Shown: positions 23,793 through 31,745 of the stretch, piece by piece | Position numbering within the stretch: the stretch's first letter is position 1 | Layout of the letters: every line of letters begins with the position of its first letter | From: Acidimicrobiales bacterium | Lineage (GTDB): Bacteria > Actinomycetota > Acidimicrobiia > Acidimicrobiales > AC-9 | Assembly (NCBI GenBank): GCA_036270875.1 | Contig: DATBBR010000028.1 | Span: 1-47,460 of the forward strand | Direction: 5' to 3' | Length of the DNA: 47,460 nucleotides | Made by a program: the position numbers and the translations under genes | Notes under the pieces: generated by a model | What the model saw: the letters and a program-made list of their open reading frames with translations, nothing else | What the model was told of the DNA's origin: nothing | The model's database searches: none

Positions 23793-23904
23793 TTGACCAG
23801 CTCCACCGGTATCGAGCACACCCGCACGACTAGTGGGCGACGGTGCGGAACCACGCCGCCCGGGGATGGGCCAGCCCCAGATCGACCTACCGGTCGCCGG
23901 GCGT
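23793..23904 (-). pseudogene. Dead 5' copy of the CpaE-like gene behind the CpaB-like gene
   Basis: Right after the CpaB-like stop, the minus strand aligns for about 110 bases with the first 37 codons of the gene at 20647: LGLAHPRAAWFRTVA is conserved and SIPVELV can still be traced. The ATG is ACG, the Tyr codon in GERYV is TAG, and a Trp codon in QWAHA is TAG, with a small insertion after it. The TGATG overlap of stop and start is preserved as TGACG. So a second cpaB-cpaE junction once existed here, and most of this cpaE copy was removed; similarity stops at 23793. Confidence 0.8.
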
Positions 23905-24656
23905 CAGGGGCTGGCCGCGGTCGACGGGCTGCGATACGTCCCGCTGTCGGTGGCGCTGCCAGCCCCGGTCGAGCGGACGAGCATCACCTGGCCGGCATCC
24001 ACGGCGTGGGCGACTGCGAGGCTGTCGGCCGACCGGGCCAACCCGAGCGTCATGGTCTCGCTGGCGCCTCCGGCCGGATCGAGCGTCGAGGAGCCGTCGC
24101 TGCGGGCGACGACAGTGGCGTTACGGACCACGGCAACCGTGGTGGCGTCGGCGCCGCTCCCGTAGGTCGCAAGGACGTCGACCAGCTCGCCCACCTGGAG
24201 CGTCCCGTCGACGGCCCGAGCTGCGGTGATCGGGAACGAGAGCTGACGGTCCCCGGTGGCGTCGGCCCCGGCTACGACCGAGCTGGCCTGGATCAGCTCG
24301 CCCGCGTGCACCGGTCCCACCACCAGGGCCCCCACGAGGCGACCGGGATCTCGAAAGGCAAGCTGGCTGCCGATCGCCGGAGACAGCACCATCGGCGCCG
24401 TGGCCAGGTCGGCTGACGTGATGCGCTGGCCGACCGTGAGGGTGTGCCGGGCCACGACGTAGGTCACCCCCTGCTGGCTCGTGGCGCCGGTGTAGGCGGC
24501 GAAGATCCCCACCGCGGCGGCGGTGACCAGGAAGCCACCGACGACGGCCCGTCCTCCGGGCAGCGGCCGGCGGCGGCGAAGCGGACGGGCTCCGTCGGCG
24601 GTGGCCGTGGCCCCGTCGCCGCCCGGGCCCGCCGTCCTGCGCTCGATCGTCACCAC
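23904..24656 (-). CDS. CpaB/RcpC-like SAF-domain pilus assembly protein
   Basis: 250 residues from a GTG at 24656 (GGGAGGG 9 bases upstream; a second GTG follows directly). A basic N-terminus (RPLRRRRPLPGG) precedes one membrane helix (AVVGGFLVTAAAVGIFAAYT) and then a SAF domain (VTYVVARHTLTVGQRITSAD, LVGALVVGPVHAGELIQASS) and a C-terminal domain of the RcpC/CpaB type (DGTLQVGELVDVLATYGSG). CpaB proteins sit in the periplasm or cell wall side of Flp/Tad pilus machines and bind wall material through SAF. The natural partner CpaE has been reduced to a fragment behind it; a live CpaE homologue lies 3.2 kb away with the same promoter. Confidence 0.8.
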   Translation of the reverse strand: MVTIERRTAGPGGDGATATADGARPLRRRRPLPGGRAVVGGFLVTAAAVGIFAAYTGATSQQGVTYVVARHTLTVGQRITSADLATAPMVLSPAIGSQLAFRDPGRLVGALVVGPVHAGELIQASSVVAGADATGDRQLSFPITAARAVDGTLQVGELVDVLATYGSGADATTVAVVRNATVVARSDGSSTLDPAGGASETMTLGLARSADSLAVAHAVDAGQVMLVRSTGAGSATDSGTYRSPSTAASP

Positions 24657-24688
24657 GACGGTGGACCCTCCCAGCTGGATGTGGCGGC

Positions 24689-24735
24689 AGCATACGGCTG
24701 GGTCTCGATGTGTTTCAACTCTCTACATGTGGTTC
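24689..24735 (-). promoter_or_regulatory. Promoter of the CpaB-like gene (copy 2 of a duplicated promoter)
   Basis: Minus strand: GAACCACA (24728-24735), -35 TTGAAA (24713-24718), 18-bp spacer, -10 TATGCT (24689-24694), then GCCGCC. The distance from GAACCACA to TTGAAA equals that in copy 1 (20677-20723). The motif lies between this gene and the divergent LysM gene and could be an operator for both. Confidence 0.7.
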
Positions 24736-24773
24736 AGTGCAGCCGACGATTCTATGCTGTATGGTGTTGTTTG

Positions 24774-25574
24774 ATGCCTCGAAGCGATGATCGACCGGCG
24801 TGCCGCTCCGTACTCCTGGTGGGCTGGGTGATGCTCCTCGTCCTTGCCGTGGGCGTGCTCCATGCCGCGGGGCGGGGTCCGCTCGCCGCCCCGCCCGTCA
24901 GCCAGCCCGGGGCCCTGGCCCCCTGGTTGGAGCAACGATCGGCGGCCGCGCTGGCCTTCGGTGCGCTGCGCCTGGCGGCCATGGGGTTGGCGGGGTACCT
25001 GCTGGCGACCACGCTCGCCGGCCTCCTGGCCCGGACCGTCGGCCGGGCTCGCTGGTCGGCCGCAGTGGACGCGATCAGCCCGCTCGTGGTCCGCCGGCTC
25101 GTCCAGGGCGCGGCCGGCCTGACCATGGCGGCCACCGTCACCACGACCCAGGCGGCCGCCTGGGCCGCACCCGGTGTGCCAGCGGGACCCGCGTCGTCGA
25201 CACCGATCATGCGTCGGCTGCCCCCGGACCTTCCGAGCACGACAGCGACGGCGCCGCACGCCGGCACGGCGTTCTCGGCGCCGGCGCCCCCCGTCCAGTC
25301 GCCGCCCGCCCAGTCGTTCTCGGCGCCGGCGCCGCCCGCCCAGTTGCCGCCCGGGACGTGGGTCATCCGAGCCGGCGACAACCTGTGGTCGGTGGCGGAG
25401 GCGACGCTCGTCCGAGCCTGGGGTCGGGTGCCCTCCGACGCCGAGGTGGACGACTGCTGGACGAGGCTCATCGCCGCCAACCGTGACCGCCTCGCACATG
25501 GCGACGATCCGGACCTCGTCTTTCCCGGCCAGGTCTTCGACCTGCCGCCACCGCCGGCTGCGGACCAGCGCTGA
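24774..25574 (+). CDS. Membrane protein with proline-rich linker and C-terminal LysM domain
   Basis: 266 residues from the ATG at 24774. Two -10-like hexamers (TATGCT 24753-24758, TATGGT 24760-24765) end 8-15 bases before it and no ribosome binding site exists, suggesting a nearly leaderless message. The N-terminal part has two or three hydrophobic helices (SVLLVGWVMLLVLAVGVL; LRLAAMGLAGYLLATTLAGL; LVQGAAGLTMAATVTTTQAA). A proline-rich linker with two SAPAPP units (AFSAPAPPVQ; SFSAPAPPAQ) leads to a LysM domain: WVIRAGDNLWSVAEATLV, then LIAANRDRL and PGQVFDLPPP. It should bind peptidoglycan outside the membrane and is divergent from the CpaB-like gene, consistent with a shared role at the cell wall. 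Confidence 0.82.
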   Translation: MPRSDDRPACRSVLLVGWVMLLVLAVGVLHAAGRGPLAAPPVSQPGALAPWLEQRSAAALAFGALRLAAMGLAGYLLATTLAGLLARTVGRARWSAAVDAISPLVVRRLVQGAAGLTMAATVTTTQAAAWAAPGVPAGPASSTPIMRRLPPDLPSTTATAPHAGTAFSAPAPPVQSPPAQSFSAPAPPAQLPPGTWVIRAGDNLWSVAEATLVRAWGRVPSDAEVDDCWTRLIAANRDRLAHGDDPDLVFPGQVFDLPPPPAADQR

Positions 25575-25584
25575 GCGCGCTCAG
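25571..25584. repeat. 14-bp perfect palindrome spanning both convergent stop codons
   Basis: CTGAGCGCGCTCAG contains the TGA stop of the LysM gene (25572-25574) and, on the other strand, the TGA stop of rsmE (25581-25583). Only six bases separate the genes. No T-run follows; it may give weak bidirectional pausing. Confidence 0.6.
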
Positions 25585-26273
25585 GAGACCAGCCGGGCCC
25601 GGAGGGCGCACAGCAGCACACCCGCGGCCACCGCCGCCGTCTCGGCCCGGAGCACGTTGGGCCCCAGCTCCACCAGCGGGAGGCCGGAGGCCAGCTCGGT
25701 GCGATCCCAGCCGCCTTCCGGGCCCACCAGCACGAAGGGTCGATCCAGCGAAGGAGCGGCGCCGCCCGCCTCCGCCAGCGCGGCGCCGGCGACTGCCACT
25801 TCGGCGAAGGGCAGGACGTCGGTGACCTCGGGCAGGCGGTTGCGGCGTGACTGCATCGCCGCCTCCCGGGCCACGCGGCGCAGGCGATCGACGTTGCGGT
25901 CGGCGCGGGCGGCGTCCCAGCGGACGACGGAGCGCGACGACGAGAGGGGGACGATCCGATCGACTCCCAGCTCGGTCAGTTTCTGCACCACCCATTCGGG
26001 CCGCGAACCTTTGGTGATCACGAAACCGACGCCGACAGCCGGCAGCGGTTGTTCTTCGTGGATGACCGGTCCCTCGGGGTCGAGGGCGACGGTGGAGCGG
26101 CCCCCGCCGCGTCGCCCCGGCACGAACCGGCAGCGCCGCCATCGGCCGGCCCCGTCCGACGCCGTCACCTCCTCGCCCGGGCGCAGGCGGAGGGCGTGCG
26201 AGAGGTGGTGCCGATCGGGCTCGTCGACCTCCGGCGCCTCGAGGTCGGCCACGAAGACGTGGGCGACCGCCAC
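25581..26273 (-). CDS. rsmE: 16S rRNA (uracil-1498-N3)-methyltransferase RsmE
   Basis: 230 residues from a GTG at 26273, five bases after the dnaJ stop. The N-terminal PUA-like domain (APEVDEPDRHHLSHALRLRP) is followed by the SPOUT methyltransferase with its trefoil knot: VGFVITKGSRPEWVVQKLTE, QSRRNRLPEV, FVLVGPEGGWDRTEL and LGPNVLRAETAAVAAGVLL. RsmE methylates U1498 in the decoding region of 16S rRNA using SAM. Position behind dnaJ is a known actinobacterial and firmicute arrangement, so it is probably transcribed from the hrcA promoter. Confidence 0.93.
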   Translation of the reverse strand: MAVAHVFVADLEAPEVDEPDRHHLSHALRLRPGEEVTASDGAGRWRRCRFVPGRRGGGRSTVALDPEGPVIHEEQPLPAVGVGFVITKGSRPEWVVQKLTELGVDRIVPLSSSRSVVRWDAARADRNVDRLRRVAREAAMQSRRNRLPEVTDVLPFAEVAVAGAALAEAGGAAPSLDRPFVLVGPEGGWDRTELASGLPLVELGPNVLRAETAAVAAGVLLCALRARLVS

Positions 26274-26278
26274 CGCTG

Positions 26279-27409
26279 CTACTTGAACGCCGAGCGGATC
26301 CTCGAGAACATGCCGGACTCGACGGGAGCCACTTCCTCGCCCCGCTCGGCGGCGAGCTGTCGCAGCAGCTCCTCCTGCGCGTCGGTCATGGCGGTCGGCG
26401 TGTCGACCACCGCCTCGACCACGATGTCGCCCCGACCTCTGCTGTTGACGTGGGGCACGCCCCGCCCGCGCAGGCGGAACACCCGACCCGTCTGGGTCCC
26501 CGCCGGGACGACCAGATCCTCCGAGCCGTCGAGGGTCTCGAACTCGATGTGGGCCCCGAGCGCGGCCTGGCTCATCGCCAGGTGGAGCTCGTGGGTGAGG
26601 TCGTATCCATCCCGGCGGAAGCGCTGATGGCCAGCGACCGACAGATGCACGTACAGGTCGCCGGCCGGTCCCCCGCGGGGGCCGGCCGAGCCCCGGCCGG
26701 TGAGCCGCAGCGTCGAGCCGTGGTCCACGCCCGCCGGCACGTCGACGGTATAGGTGCGCTGCTCGGTCCGCCTGCCCTCGCCCCGGCAGTCTCGGCACGG
26801 GTCGGCGATGATCCGTCCCAGGCCGCGGCAGCGCGGGCAGGGAGCTGACGTCACCATCTGGCCCAGGATCGACTGCCGCACCCGACGCACCTCGCCCGCG
26901 CCGCGACATTCCGAGCACACCGTCGGCGAGGTGCCGGGGCTGGCCCCGCTCCCCTCACAGGTCGAGCACGTCACGGGGGCCTTGAGGCCGACCTCCCGTT
27001 GGGCGCCGAACACGGCCTCCTCGAAGGTCAGCTCGAGGACGACCTCGAGGTCGGCGCCCTGCACCGGCCCCGCTCGACCACGGCCGGCTCCTCCCCCGCC
27101 GAATGGGCTTTGCTGGCCGAAGAAGGCGTCGAAGATGTCGCCGAGGCCCCCGCCGAAGAATGCGTTGGGATCGTTCGGTCCTGCCCCGCGCGCCCCGTCG
27201 GGGCCGAACATGTCGTAGCGGCGGCGGCGCTCGGGATCACGCAGGGTCTCGTAGGCGACCGTCACCTCCTTGAAGCGCTCCTCGGAGTGCGGGTCACCGC
27301 CGTTGGCGTCTGGGTGCAGCTCGCGGGCCAGCCGACGGTAGGCCCGCCTGATGTCGTCATCAGTGGCGTTGTGGTCGATCTCGAGAAGTTCGTAAAAGTC
27401 GGTTGGCAA
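26279..27409 (-). CDS. dnaJ: Chaperone protein DnaJ
   Basis: 376 residues. J domain at 1-70 with DFYELLEIDHNATDDDIRRA and the HPD motif (RELHPDANG), then a Gly/Phe-rich region (NAFFGGGLGDIFDAFFGQQS), four CxxCxGxG-type zinc-finger repeats (CSTCEGSG, CSECRGAG, CPRCRGLG, CRDCRGEG) and the C-terminal substrate-binding domains (VDVPAGVDHGSTLRLTGRGS; GRGVPHVNSRGRGDI). It stimulates DnaK ATPase and delivers unfolded protein. dnaK and grpE are not in the window, so this is probably the second, hrcA-linked dnaJ typical of actinomycetes. Six bases separate it from hrcA. Confidence 0.96.
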   Translation of the reverse strand: MPTDFYELLEIDHNATDDDIRRAYRRLARELHPDANGGDPHSEERFKEVTVAYETLRDPERRRRYDMFGPDGARGAGPNDPNAFFGGGLGDIFDAFFGQQSPFGGGGAGRGRAGPVQGADLEVVLELTFEEAVFGAQREVGLKAPVTCSTCEGSGASPGTSPTVCSECRGAGEVRRVRQSILGQMVTSAPCPRCRGLGRIIADPCRDCRGEGRRTEQRTYTVDVPAGVDHGSTLRLTGRGSAGPRGGPAGDLYVHLSVAGHQRFRRDGYDLTHELHLAMSQAALGAHIEFETLDGSEDLVVPAGTQTGRVFRLRGRGVPHVNSRGRGDIVVEAVVDTPTAMTDAQEELLRQLAAERGEEVAPVESGMFSRIRSAFK

Positions 27410-27415
27410 GAGGAG

Positions 27416-28417
27416 CTATCCCTCGTTCAGTCGGCGCCCGAGCTGTCGACTGACAACGGCGACGGCAGCCAGGGCCTGGGGGTAGTTCATGCGGGTCGGA
27501 CCGAGCACGCCAATCGTGCCGGCGTCGTCCCCCGCACCACCATACGGTGCCACGACGACGGCGCATTCAGCCAGGGGAACCACGCCGTGCTCGATGCCGA
27601 TCGCCACCGACAAGCCGCGGTCGAGGACGTCGCGCAGCATGCTGACCACGACGTACTGCTGCTCCAGGATGCCCAGCACGCCGCGCACGGTGTCCACCGC
27701 CTCGAATGCCGTGGCCATTCGCGACGCGCCGCCCACGAACATGTGCTCGGGCTCTTCGCTGTGCTCGGGAGAGGTGAGGGCGGACACGCTCGAATTGACG
27801 ACCGCATCCGTTGCCTGGTCGCCGGTGGCCACCGGCCGCTCCACCTCGCCCAGGGTCCTCCCCACCAGGTGGGCGCCGAGGTGGGCGGTCGCCGATGCCA
27901 GTCGCTCGGGACCGGTGGACTCGTCCACCTCGAGCGAGCGCTTCTCGACGGCGCCGTTGGAAAGCACGACGACGAGCAGCGCAGCGCGCTGTGCCAGTCC
28001 GACGAGCTGGACCGAACGGATCACGGCGGCCTCGGGGCCGGGGCTCACCACGACGGCGGCATAGTCCGTCAGGTGCGAAAGCAGCTTGGACGTGTCATGG
28101 AGCATCTGCTCCAGCTCGCCGTGGGCTCGGGCGAAGAACTTTCGCACCTGCTGCTGGCGGGCGGGGTCGAGGGGTTCGGGTCCGCTCAGCTGGTCGACGA
28201 AGTACCGGTAGCCCTTGTCGGTCGGGATGCGCCCGGCGCTCGTGTGGGGCTGGGTGAGATAGCCCTCGTGCTCCAGGGCGACCATCTCGTTGCGGATCGT
28301 GGCCGCGGAGACACCGACCTCCGGCACCCGCGTGACATGGGCCGACCCGACGGGCTGGGCCGTCTCGATGTACTCCGAGACCACTGCTCGGAGTATGGAA
28401 GCCTTGCGTTCGTCCAA
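27416..28417 (-). CDS. hrcA: Heat-inducible transcription repressor HrcA
   Basis: 333 residues from a TTG start at 28417; no ATG or GTG exists in frame nearby and homologues begin at the same place (LDERKASILRAVVSEYIETA). The winged helix has VGVSAATIRNEMVALEHEGY, then LTQPHTSAGRIPTDKGYRYF, the family signature. The C-terminal GAF-like part includes SMLRDVLDRGLSVAIGIEHG and IGVLGPTRMNYPQALAAVAV. HrcA dimers bind CIRCE and need GroEL to stay active. A CIRCE element lies 40 bases upstream of its own start, so hrcA-dnaJ-rsmE are autoregulated by heat shock. Confidence 0.96.
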   Translation of the reverse strand: MDERKASILRAVVSEYIETAQPVGSAHVTRVPEVGVSAATIRNEMVALEHEGYLTQPHTSAGRIPTDKGYRYFVDQLSGPEPLDPARQQQVRKFFARAHGELEQMLHDTSKLLSHLTDYAAVVVSPGPEAAVIRSVQLVGLAQRAALLVVVLSNGAVEKRSLEVDESTGPERLASATAHLGAHLVGRTLGEVERPVATGDQATDAVVNSSVSALTSPEHSEEPEHMFVGGASRMATAFEAVDTVRGVLGILEQQYVVVSMLRDVLDRGLSVAIGIEHGVVPLAECAVVVAPYGGAGDDAGTIGVLGPTRMNYPQALAAVAVVSRQLGRRLNEG

Positions 28418-28456
28418 CGGTTCACCGACCTGGCCGTCCCCGAGATGGCGGGACGA

Positions 28457-28483
28457 TTAGCACTTAAGTGTACCGAGTGCCAG
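28457..28483. promoter_or_regulatory. CIRCE operator (HrcA binding site)
   Basis: TTAGCACTT (28457-28465), 9-base spacer, GAGTGCCAG (28475-28483). Consensus is TTAGCACTC-N9-GAGTGCTAA; the left arm has one mismatch and the right arm keeps GAGTGC. It lies upstream of hrcA and covers the last codons and stop of the glycosyltransferase gene. Confidence 0.88.
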
Positions 28484-29600
28484 GCGGGTATCGGCGCTCC
28501 GCGGCTGCCGGGGTGCCCTCCACGGCCTGGGCCGAGGGCTGCAGACCGCCGTCGGCGTCGCCCCCGTCGGGGCCCGGTGGTCCCCGCAACGGCAGGTCTC
28601 CCATGGCCCCCACCGGGGGACTGGTCGGCTCGGGCGCCGGGATGGTCCCGCCGTAGAAGCGCAGGACCCGCAGCCGGTAGAAGATGGCCAGTGTGTCGAG
28701 CAGCAGCAACAGGACGGCGCGGGGCGAGATGGTGCTGCTGAAGCGCTCGTTGATGCGCACCGGCGCCTCGATGAAGCGCCGGTAGCCCAATCGACGAGCC
28801 ACGACGAACAGCTCTAGATCGAAGGCGAAGCGCTTCTCCACCATGTGAGGAAGCACCGCCGCCAGCACGTCCCGTCGCACCAGCTTGATGCCGGTCTGGG
28901 TGTCCCGGATGCGCAGGTGGAACAGGAGCCTGATCAGCTGCTGGTAGCCCCAGGAGTAGGCGCGCCGAAGGGGCGGGTAGTGCACGGACGACTGCGGGTG
29001 GCGCTTGCTGCCCAACAGGATGTCGGGCTCGTGGCGCCGCATCAGCGACACGAACGGGCGTAGCAGCTCGGCCGGGAGATCACCGTCGGCGTCGATGAAG
29101 CCCAGGTAGCGACCGCGGCCGAGCGCCATCCCGGCGCGAAGGGCCTGCCCCTTGCCCCAGTTGCGGGCGAGGACGACGCGCCGGACGACGTCGCCGGCCA
29201 CGCCCGCCAGCGAATCGGCGCTCCCGTCGGTGGAGCCGTCCGACACGGTGATGATCTCGAAGCTCAACCCCGACTCCACCAGCACCGCGACCAGGCTCTC
29301 CACGGTCACCCGCAGCCGCGAGCCCGGGTTGAAGTAGGGCACCACCATGGTGAGGTCGAGCTCGGGCTGGGCCAGCTCCCAGAGCTCGCCCCCGCGTCCG
29401 GTGGTCTGGCGGTGCCTCGACCACCGGAGGGCCGTCAGCCCGATCTCGGCCAGCCCGGCGCCGACCAGCCCGGCCCGCACCAGACTGACCACCGGTACGT
29501 GCGTCTGCCCCGACGAACCGTTGCTCGCCCTGCTGGAGGTGCCGATGCGATGACCCAATTCGGCGCTTTCTGATGGCGACACAGCTGATCGGGCGGGCAC
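28464..29600 (-). CDS. Family 2 glycosyltransferase (dolichyl/polyprenyl-phosphate sugar synthase-like)
   Basis: 378 residues. After a polar N-terminus of about 80 residues with a short hydrophobic stretch (VPVVSLVRAGLVGAGLAEIG), the GT-A fold begins at LDLTMVVPYFNPGSRLRVTV. Metal-binding and catalytic segments are present: FEIITVSDGSTDGSADSLAG, LGFIDADGDLPAELLRPF (DAD) and RDTQTGIKLVRRDVLAAVLP, close to dolichyl-phosphate mannose/glucose synthases. The end is proline/glycine-rich and disordered. It probably charges a polyprenyl phosphate with a hexose for wall glycan or protein glycosylation. The stop codon lies inside the CIRCE element, so hrcA regulation overlaps this coding sequence. Confidence 0.88.
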   Translation of the reverse strand: MPARSAVSPSESAELGHRIGTSSRASNGSSGQTHVPVVSLVRAGLVGAGLAEIGLTALRWSRHRQTTGRGGELWELAQPELDLTMVVPYFNPGSRLRVTVESLVAVLVESGLSFEIITVSDGSTDGSADSLAGVAGDVVRRVVLARNWGKGQALRAGMALGRGRYLGFIDADGDLPAELLRPFVSLMRRHEPDILLGSKRHPQSSVHYPPLRRAYSWGYQQLIRLLFHLRIRDTQTGIKLVRRDVLAAVLPHMVEKRFAFDLELFVVARRLGYRRFIEAPVRINERFSSTISPRAVLLLLLDTLAIFYRLRVLRFYGGTIPAPEPTSPPVGAMGDLPLRGPPGPDGGDADGGLQPSAQAVEGTPAAAERRYPPGTRYT

Positions 29601-29683
29601 GATCAGCTTCGGCGGTTGGCGCCAGCCATGGTACTGACGGCTTGCCGCTTCGCCCCCGCGGGGCTCGGCCGGTCTGTCGTCGG

Positions 29684-29735
29684 GCCGGTCTCCCGGGCCG
29701 ACCTCCTCGGCCGGCCTCCCGGGCCGGCGCCTCTT
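29684..29735. repeat. Four tandem 13-mers, also part of a dispersed GC-rich repeat
   Basis: Units begin at 29684, 29697, 29710 and 29723: GGCCGGTCTCCCG, GGCCGACCTCCTC, GGCCGGCCTCCCG, GGCCGGCGCCTCT. Another GGCCGG is at 29668. Read on the minus strand, 29706-29732 gives GGCGCCGGCCCGGGAGGCCG followed by GCCGAGG, which recurs almost unchanged at 36695-36722 and in shorter form before rpsT. It lies between lepA and the glycosyltransferase gene and touches the lepA stop. Confidence 0.7.
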
Positions 29736-31521
29736 AGTCGCTCAGGCGAAGGGCGGAGATGAACGCCTCCTGGGGGACCTCGACCCTGCCGATGCTCTTC
29801 ATGCGCTTCTTGCCTTCCTTCTGCTGCTCGAGGAGCTTTCGCTTGCGGGTGACGTCACCGCCGTAGCACTTGGCCAGCACGTCCTTGCGCTTGGCCTTGA
29901 CCGTCTCACGGGCCACGATGCGCCCGCCGATCGCCGCCTGGATCGGCACGTCGAAAAGCTGGCGAGGAATGATCTCGCGCAGCTTGGCGGTCATGCGGCG
30001 CCCGTACTCCTCGGCCTTCGACCGGTGCACCACGGTGCTGAAGGCATCGACCGGGACCCCGTTGAGCAGGATGTCGACCTTCACCAGGTTGGAGGCGTCG
30101 TAGCCGGCCGGCTCGTAATCAAGGCTGGCGTAGCCCCTCGTGCGGCTCTTGAGCTGGTCGAAGAAGTCCACCACCACCTCGGCCAGGGGAATGCGGTAGA
30201 CGAGCTCGAGCCGCTGGGGCGACAGGTAGTCCATCTTCACCATGTCTCCCCGCCTCGACTGGCACAGGTCCATGACGGTGCCCGTGTACTCACTCGGGGT
30301 GATGATGGTCACGGTGAGGAGCGGCTCCTCCACCCGCTCGATCGCCGTGGGAGCGGGCATGGCACTGGGATTGTCGACGTCGACGACGCTCCCGTTGGCC
30401 AGGTGGGCCCGGTACTCGACCGACGGGGCGGTGGCGATGAGGTCGAGATCGAACTCCCGCTCGAGACGCTCGCGCACGATCTCCATGTGCAGCAGCCCGA
30501 GGAACCCGCACCGGAAGCCGAAGCCGAGAGCTCCCGACGTCTCCGGCTCGTACGTGAAGCTGGCGTCGTTCAGCCGCAGCTTCTCCAGTGCGTCCCGCAG
30601 GTCGGAGAACCGGTCGCCGTCGACGGGGAAGAGCCCGCAGAAGACCATGGGCTTGGGGTCGCGGTAGCCGGCCAGCGGCTCGGGCGCCGGCCGGCGTACC
30701 TCGGTCACCGTCTCGCCTGACCGGGCTTCGGCCACGTCCTTGATGCCGGCGATGAGGTAGCCCACCTCACCGGGCCCGAGCGTGGCCACCGGCACCGGCA
30801 CGGGCGTGCGCACGCCGATCTCCTCCACGTCGTGGCTGACACCGGCCTGCATGAAGCGCAGGCGAGCGCCGGCCGCCAGGGTGCCGTTGACCACCCGGAT
30901 CGAGCTGACGACACCGCGGTACTGGTCGTAGTACGAGTCGAAGATCAGGGCTTGGAGGGCGGCGTCGGGATCGCCGGTCGGCGGCGGGATGCGATCCACG
31001 ACGGCATCGAGGAGCGCCTCCACGCCCTCGCCCGTCTTGGCCGACATGCGCAGGATGCTCTCGGCCGGCAGGCCCAGGACCTGCTCGATCTCCGACGCGT
31101 ACCGATCCGGCTCGGCCGCAGGCAGATCGATCTTGTTGAGCACGGCGACGATCTCCAGGTCGTGCTCCAGGGCCAGATAGCAGTTGGCCAGGGTCTGGGC
31201 CTCGATCCCCTGGGACGCGTCGACCAGCAGCACCACGCCCTCGCAGGCGGCCAGGCTCCGGCTGACCTCGTAGCCGAAGTCCACGTGGCCCGGGGTGTCG
31301 ATCAGGTGCAGCACGTGGCCCCGCCACTCCACCCGCACGTTCTGGGCCTTGATGGTGATGCCCCGCTCCCGCTCGATATCCATCGAGTCGAGGTACTGCT
31401 CGCGCATGTACCTCGGATCGACGGCCCCGGTCAGCTCCAGGATCCGGTCAGAGAGCGTGGACTTGCCATGGTCGACGTGGCTGATGATCGAGAAGTTGCG
31501 AAAGCGTTCGTGCTGAGTCAC
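29734..31521 (-). CDS. lepA: Elongation factor 4 (LepA), ribosome back-translocase GTPase
   Basis: 595 residues from a GTG at 31521; the open frame runs 60 codons further upstream, but homologues start here ([20 protein letters not shown]). GTPase motifs: HVDHGKST (G1), [10 protein letters not shown] (G2), [12 protein letters not shown] (G3), [11 protein letters not shown] (G4) and MSAKTGEG (G5). The EF4-specific C-terminal domain is present ([40 protein letters not shown]). LepA acts on stalled or misassembled ribosomes. It is divergent from rpsT, a common bacterial arrangement. Confidence 0.97.
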   Translation of the reverse strand: MTQHERFRNFSIISHVDHGKSTLSDRILELTGAVDPRYMREQYLDSMDIERERGITIKAQNVRVEWRGHVLHLIDTPGHVDFGYEVSRSLAACEGVVLLVDASQGIEAQTLANCYLALEHDLEIVAVLNKIDLPAAEPDRYASEIEQVLGLPAESILRMSAKTGEGVEALLDAVVDRIPPPTGDPDAALQALIFDSYYDQYRGVVSSIRVVNGTLAAGARLRFMQAGVSHDVEEIGVRTPVPVPVATLGPGEVGYLIAGIKDVAEARSGETVTEVRRPAPEPLAGYRDPKPMVFCGLFPVDGDRFSDLRDALEKLRLNDASFTYEPETSGALGFGFRCGFLGLLHMEIVRERLEREFDLDLIATAPSVEYRAHLANGSVVDVDNPSAMPAPTAIERVEEPLLTVTIITPSEYTGTVMDLCQSRRGDMVKMDYLSPQRLELVYRIPLAEVVVDFFDQLKSRTRGYASLDYEPAGYDASNLVKVDILLNGVPVDAFSTVVHRSKAEEYGRRMTAKLREIIPRQLFDVPIQAAIGGRIVARETVKAKRKDVLAKCYGGDVTRKRKLLEQQKEGKKRMKSIGRVEVPQEAFISALRLSD

Positions 31522-31681
31522 GGTCGACAGGGCTCCGGGATCGGGCGCCGGAGATCCATTCTCCTCTGCCGGCACGGGTTGGGCGGAATGTCCGGACCAC
31601 CGCGGCCGGACCTGGGCGCCCGGTTGCATTCCTCGCTGCTGGTAACCTCGGCCCGATCGAACGACCAGCCGTACCGGGCCA

Positions 31682-31740
31682 AGCCCGGGAGGCTGGACCA
31701 CTGGAGCAAAGCCAGCCCGGGAGGCTGGCCCAATGGAGCC
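31682..31740 (+). repeat. Duplicated hairpin-plus-Shine-Dalgarno unit in the rpsT leader
   Basis: AGCCCGGGAGGCTGG is followed by ACCACTGGAGC (31682-31707) and repeated 32 bases later as AGCCCGGGAGGCTGG with CCCAATGGAGC (31714-31739). The second copy forms a perfect 7-bp stem GCCAGCC-CGGGA-GGCTGGC (31711-31729) directly before GGAG (31735-31738), the ribosome binding site of rpsT. The first copy forms only a 4-bp stem and carries a second GGAG. It is related to the repeats at 29684 and 36695. Confidence 0.7.
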
Positions 31741-31745
31741 GACCG

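Noticed and set aside
26999-28741. 580-codon plus-strand open frame across dnaJ and hrcA
   Set aside because: Antisense to two certain genes; no recognisable protein.
31522-31701. 60-residue N-terminal extension of LepA
   Set aside because: LepA family members begin at the [13 protein letters not shown] segment; the extension covers the rpsT promoter region and is low-complexity.
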